The notes beneath the pieces are model-generated. The model did no database searches. It had not been told where the DNA came from and saw only the letters and a program-made list of their open reading frames with translations. Of a DNA stretch of 64,000 nucleotides, positions 61,487-64,000 are shown piece by piece. Both the position numbers and the translations under genes were made by a program. Numbering within the stretch: position 1 is the first letter of the stretch; each line of letters starts with the position of its first letter. This DNA is from Halonotius aquaticus (lineage in GTDB: Archaea; Halobacteriota; Halobacteria; Halobacteriales; Haloferacaceae): assembly GCF_003605575.1 (NCBI RefSeq), contig NZ_QKNY01000018.1:556637-620636 (forward strand), written 5' to 3'.

Positions 61487-62545
61487 TTACTGCAGGTCGA
61501 CGCCGACCGCCTCTTCAACTGAGTCGAAGCCGTCGCGTTCCAGCAGGTCGAGCAGTCCCTCGTTGATGTCGCGGGCGACGGCTGGCCCCTCGAAGACGAG
61601 GCCGGTGTACAGTTGGACGAGGCTTGCACCCGCACGTATCTTCTCGTATGCCCCCTCGGCGTCGCTGACGCCACCGACGCCGATGATCGGCACGTCGGTG
61701 CGCTCGGCGATAAACCGGATCTGGTCGGTTGCGTCGTCCTCGATCGGTTTCCCGGAGAGGCCGCCGGTTTCAGCCTTGTTCGGATTTTGTAGCGAGTCGG
61801 GCCGGCTTGTCGTTGTGTTGGTTGCAATCACACCGTCGAGGTCGAGGTCGTCGACAACGGCCAGCGCGTCCTCGACAGCGGGATCGGGGAGATCCGGCGA
61901 GAGTTTGACCAACAGGGGGGCGGCTCCGGCGGCTTTCAGGCCCCCAAAGATCGCTTCCAAGGAGTCTCGGTTCTGCAGGGAGCGCAACCCTGGCGTATTT
62001 GGACTGGAAACGTTGACCGCGAAGTAATCGCCCGCGTCGGCGACCCGCTCGTAGGTATACAGGTAGTCGTCGGCTGCCTCCGCAAGCGGCGTCGATTTCG
62101 ATTTGCCGATGTTGACACCGAGCGGCACATCGGGCTGTGGCTCGCGGTCGAGGCGGTCACCGATTCGGTCGGCCCCCTCGTTGTTGAATCCCATTCGGTT
62201 GATGAGCGCGCTGTCTTCCGGCAGGCGAAACATCCGTGGCTGTGGATTGCCGGGCTGTCGCTCGGCGGTGACGCCGCCGATCTCGACGTGGCCAAACCCA
62301 AGGGCGGTCAACACGCGGGGGATCTCGGCGTTTTTGTCGAAGCCGGCGGCGACACCGACCGGCGTGGGAAACTCACAGCCGAACACTGACTGCTGGAGCC
62401 GGTCGTCGGTGACAGCGTATCGCTCCGCAAGGACGGCTTCGAGTGGGGTATCTTGGACGGCCTTCAGGCCGCGGTGTACCGTGTTGTGGGCTGTCTCCGG
62501 GGGGAAAAGAAAGAGGGCCGGTTTTGCGGCGTCGTATAGGCTCAT
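61487..62545 (-). CDS. pyrD: Dihydroorotate dehydrogenase, class 2
   Basis: A 352-residue quinone-dependent enzyme of pyrimidine synthesis. The N-terminal helices (MSLYDAAKPALFLFPPETAHNTVHRGL) for membrane association and the FMN barrel are present. The catalytic Ser lies in NVSSPNTPGLRSLQ, and phosphate binding is near GVGGVSDAEGAYEKIRAGASLVQLYTGL. The start is ATG 62545, because the nine-codon extension is untypical. Electrons pass to the membrane quinone pool. pyrE is 29 kb away in the window. Confidence 0.95.
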   Translation of the reverse strand: MSLYDAAKPALFLFPPETAHNTVHRGLKAVQDTPLEAVLAERYAVTDDRLQQSVFGCEFPTPVGVAAGFDKNAEIPRVLTALGFGHVEIGGVTAERQPGNPQPRMFRLPEDSALINRMGFNNEGADRIGDRLDREPQPDVPLGVNIGKSKSTPLAEAADDYLYTYERVADAGDYFAVNVSSPNTPGLRSLQNRDSLEAIFGGLKAAGAAPLLVKLSPDLPDPAVEDALAVVDDLDLDGVIATNTTTSRPDSLQNPNKAETGGLSGKPIEDDATDQIRFIAERTDVPIIGVGGVSDAEGAYEKIRAGASLVQLYTGLVFEGPAVARDINEGLLDLLERDGFDSVEEAVGVDLQ

Positions 62546-62731
62546 TGGGTATGCTATCCGCTCGCAGTACAATCAATCCGACGAAGCGGATCGCGTTGCG
62601 ACGCTCGTCGTGACGGCGGTGGTGGGAGCGCAATGCTGTCGGTGTCGCACAACCAAGCGAGCGCCGATGCCCTGTATGCGACTGATTTTCGAGCTCTGAA
62701 TGGATAGCGGACAGTTACTGACAGCGAGGCG

Positions 62732-62929
62732 TTAGAAATCGTGTTGGACTGTATCCGGATCGGCCTTCTGGATGATGATCTTGTCCTCGCGCACCCGCAC
62801 GAAGACCTCGTCGCCGATCTCCATGCCGGCGACCGCAAGCTCGTCTTCGTGTAGATTGACGTGGACGTTGTGGTACTCACCGTCGTCGTCTTTGGCCCCA
62901 CTCGGACTCAGCTTCTTTTTACGAACCAT
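62732..62929 (-). CDS. Small AbrB/SpoVT-like haloarchaeal protein
   Basis: A 65-residue protein, MVRKKKLSPSGAKDDDGEYHNVHVNLHEDELAVAGMEIGDEVFVRVREDKIIIQKAD, with a beta pattern and the GDEVFVRVREDKIIIQ strand typical of SpoVT-AbrB swapped-hairpin folds. A DNA-binding or antitoxin-like role is possible. No toxin gene is adjacent. It is divergent from the MC1 gene, separated by 235 bases that include the MC1 promoter. Confidence 0.75.
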   Translation of the reverse strand: MVRKKKLSPSGAKDDDGEYHNVHVNLHEDELAVAGMEIGDEVFVRVREDKIIIQKADPDTVQHDF

Positions 62930-63116
62930 CGCCGGTGTCTATCCCCATTCGCCACAGAATTCATATAAGTGTTGTTTACCGCTGTGTCGCTGGCTTGTTT
63001 GGCGACTCGGGGTCAGGTGTGCTTGCTGGCTCGCTGCTAGGAAACTCACCGATCAGAACCACTGGCCTGCGTGTGATCGTATTTAAAAGATCGCCCGTTG
63101 AGTGTTCAAATCCCCG

Positions 63117-63130
63117 ATATATTTATATCA
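63117..63130 (+). promoter_or_regulatory. TATA box of the MC1 gene
   Basis: GATATATTTATATC lies 35-48 bases before ATG 63165 and 20-33 bases before the in-frame ATG 63150. Initiation about 25 bases downstream would fall close to 63150, giving a nearly leaderless transcript. Confidence 0.7.
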
Positions 63131-63164
63131 ATGCATGTCCTCGGTTGGCATGGAGCCACAAACC

Positions 63165-63473
63165 ATGGTACGTGAAGACGGTAAGCGAAACTTTGCACTC
63201 CGCGAGGCGGACGGCACCGAAGACAGTGTCTTTTCGGGCAACACCCCCCGACAGGCCGCGCTGAAGGCGGCCCGGCGGCTTGATCCAGCCCCGTCGGAAT
63301 CGGCTGCCGACCGGGTTTCGCTCGAACTCCGTGAGAAAGGCACCGACAAGGTACACAAGTATGAGGGGTGGGCCTGGGAGGAGACAGCCCCTGACAACTC
63401 GCCCGACTGGATGCCCGATGAGATCACCGAAGCGAACGTCTCCAAAGAGGGCATCGAACACCTCGACGAGTGA
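63165..63473 (+). CDS. Non-histone chromosomal protein MC1
   Basis: A 102-residue MC1-family protein that bends and compacts DNA as a monomer. GKRNFALREADGTED, VFSGNTPRQAALKAARRLDP, LREKGTDKVHKYEGWAWEE and PDWMPDEI match the MC1 fold known from Methanosarcina and haloarchaea. It is more acidic than the methanogen version, as expected for a high-salt cytoplasm. The ATG at 63165 (MVREDGKRNF) is preferred; ATG 63150 would add five residues and fits the TATA spacing. A strong TATA box suggests high expression. Confidence 0.93.
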   Translation: MVREDGKRNFALREADGTEDSVFSGNTPRQAALKAARRLDPAPSESAADRVSLELREKGTDKVHKYEGWAWEETAPDNSPDWMPDEITEANVSKEGIEHLDE

Positions 63474-63768
63474 CTGGAGTCGTTGCCGTGTTGGCCTCGC
63501 GTTCTTTGAACCGCCGTCACTTCCGGTAGCGTTTTGTCTCGGTCACACTGACCGTCCGCTTGCGCGGCAATCATCCGGCGCGACCGTCTGTGCGAGACAG
63601 GGGATGACCGTTCGACCTCCAGCCGCGCTACATTTGACTCTCAGCATCGACCAGCGACGCATACCGTCGCTGTGTCGCGTCAGTACCACCCCATCATGGT
63701 CGCGATCTATCTCTCCCGATTCTGCATGTGGGTTCGGCGCATGAAACCGCATGACGTGGTGGGTTCGC

Positions 63769-63790
63769 TTCGACGGTCTTTTATATAAAC
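63769..63790 (+). promoter_or_regulatory. Ribosomal RNA operon promoter (predicted)
   Basis: TTCGACGGTCTTTTATATAA matches in arrangement the well-known haloarchaeal rRNA promoter TTCGACGGTG-TTTTATGTA, followed by C-runs and a CGATAGGATGC-like start region (about 63796-63810). It is the last promoter before the window ends and reads right. Initiation should be near 63810. Confidence 0.75.
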
Positions 63791-63810
63791 CCCGTCTTCG
63801 ATAGGATGCA

Positions 63811-64000
63811 CTGGTTGTGTGTGGAAACACGCCCGACCACCGCCGTCCGGAATCTCCGGACGGCACCCAGATCGAACCAACGCTCTTAAGTACAACAGGG
63901 CGCTCGACTGGAATGCAGCAAAAACACACCGCGAGCCGCCGACCGTTCGAATCGGTCAGCACTCGCATGGATCGCGTGGGCAGTAGCCCACGAGTGATCC
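63811..64000 (+). other. Probable 5' leader of a 16S rRNA operon (incomplete)
   Basis: Downstream of the predicted rRNA promoter, with no gene of its own. It contains a perfect 10-bp hairpin (63842-63851 with 63855-63864) and a CTTAAGTACAACAGGGCG segment resembling haloarchaeal rRNA leaders. A structured end (CGTGGGC-AGTA-GCCCACG at 63975-63992, with outer GGATC/GATCC) may belong to the pre-16S processing stem. The 16S gene itself would begin beyond position 64000. The stretch from 63474 to 63768 shows no coding gene. Confidence 0.6.

Noticed and set aside
1..64000. CRISPR arrays and tRNA genes
   Set aside because: No regularly spaced direct repeats and no tRNA-like sequence with T-loop and acceptor pairing were found by eye in the intergenic regions. 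A covariance-model search would be decisive.

Overview
The window is chromosomal DNA from a haloarchaeon (class Halobacteria). The base composition is GC-rich, the proteins are strongly acidic, and gene content is typical of the group: bacteriorhodopsin, archaeal ATP synthase subunit D, thermosome, PolD small subunit, PriL, Hjc, Orc1/Cdc6, MC1 chromatin protein and archaeal tRNA-modifying enzymes. Promoters look like TATA elements about 25-35 bases before start codons, so many transcripts are probably leaderless. A bacteriorhodopsin plus PTS-type dihydroxyacetone kinase would fit a Halorubrum-like lineage, but the genus cannot be fixed from this sequence.

Layout. 1-3050: sugar-phosphate dehydrogenase (azf), a 370-base inverted-repeat element, atpD and bop with a recognisable Bat-type activator site. 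3.1-18 kb: housekeeping and metabolism (GDPD, leuS, an alanine dehydrogenase-like gene, thermosome, dhaKLM operon, hisI, a DMT transporter, a regulator). 18-24 kb: DNA transactions (NucS-N-like zinc protein, Ski2-type helicase, priL, hjc). 24-35 kb: SAH hydrolase and a SAH/MTA-type deaminase, a degenerate M48 protein, hisG, trmG10, an ACR3-like transporter, pyrE, DUF373, a radical SAM protein. 35.7-40.3 kb: a replication origin. A Zn-ribbon/DUF2073/GTPase operon and orc1 diverge from a roughly 900-base intergenic region carrying origin-recognition repeats around an AT-rich core. 40.5-43.5 kb: a compact four-gene cluster built around ApbE. 43.7-60.8 kb: sec11, polD1, prepilin peptidase, endA, trpS, pheST, an AIR-synthase-like gene, a ThiY-like protein, a histidine kinase and valS. 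60.8-64 kb: lipoprotein, pyrD, MC1 and what looks like the promoter and leader of an rRNA operon running off the right edge.

How genes work together. Replication and repair genes (orc1, polD1, priL, hjc, helicase) and four aminoacyl-tRNA synthetases lie around the origin, near a probable rRNA operon, as expected for high-dosage origin-proximal genes. bop and atpD pair light-driven proton export with the ATP synthase stalk. dhaKLM phosphorylates dihydroxyacetone with phosphate from a PTS.

Most interesting candidate. The tight operon at 41380-43541 encodes a membrane-anchored acidic tyrosine-rich protein, ApbE (FMN transferase), a small membrane-anchored Ca-binding-type protein and a membrane protein with the two-by-two histidine pattern of bis-heme transmembrane cytochromes. 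Both small proteins carry sequences resembling the ApbE flavinylation motif. I infer a flavin-based trans-membrane electron-transfer module. No CRISPR array, tRNA gene or intact insertion sequence was seen.
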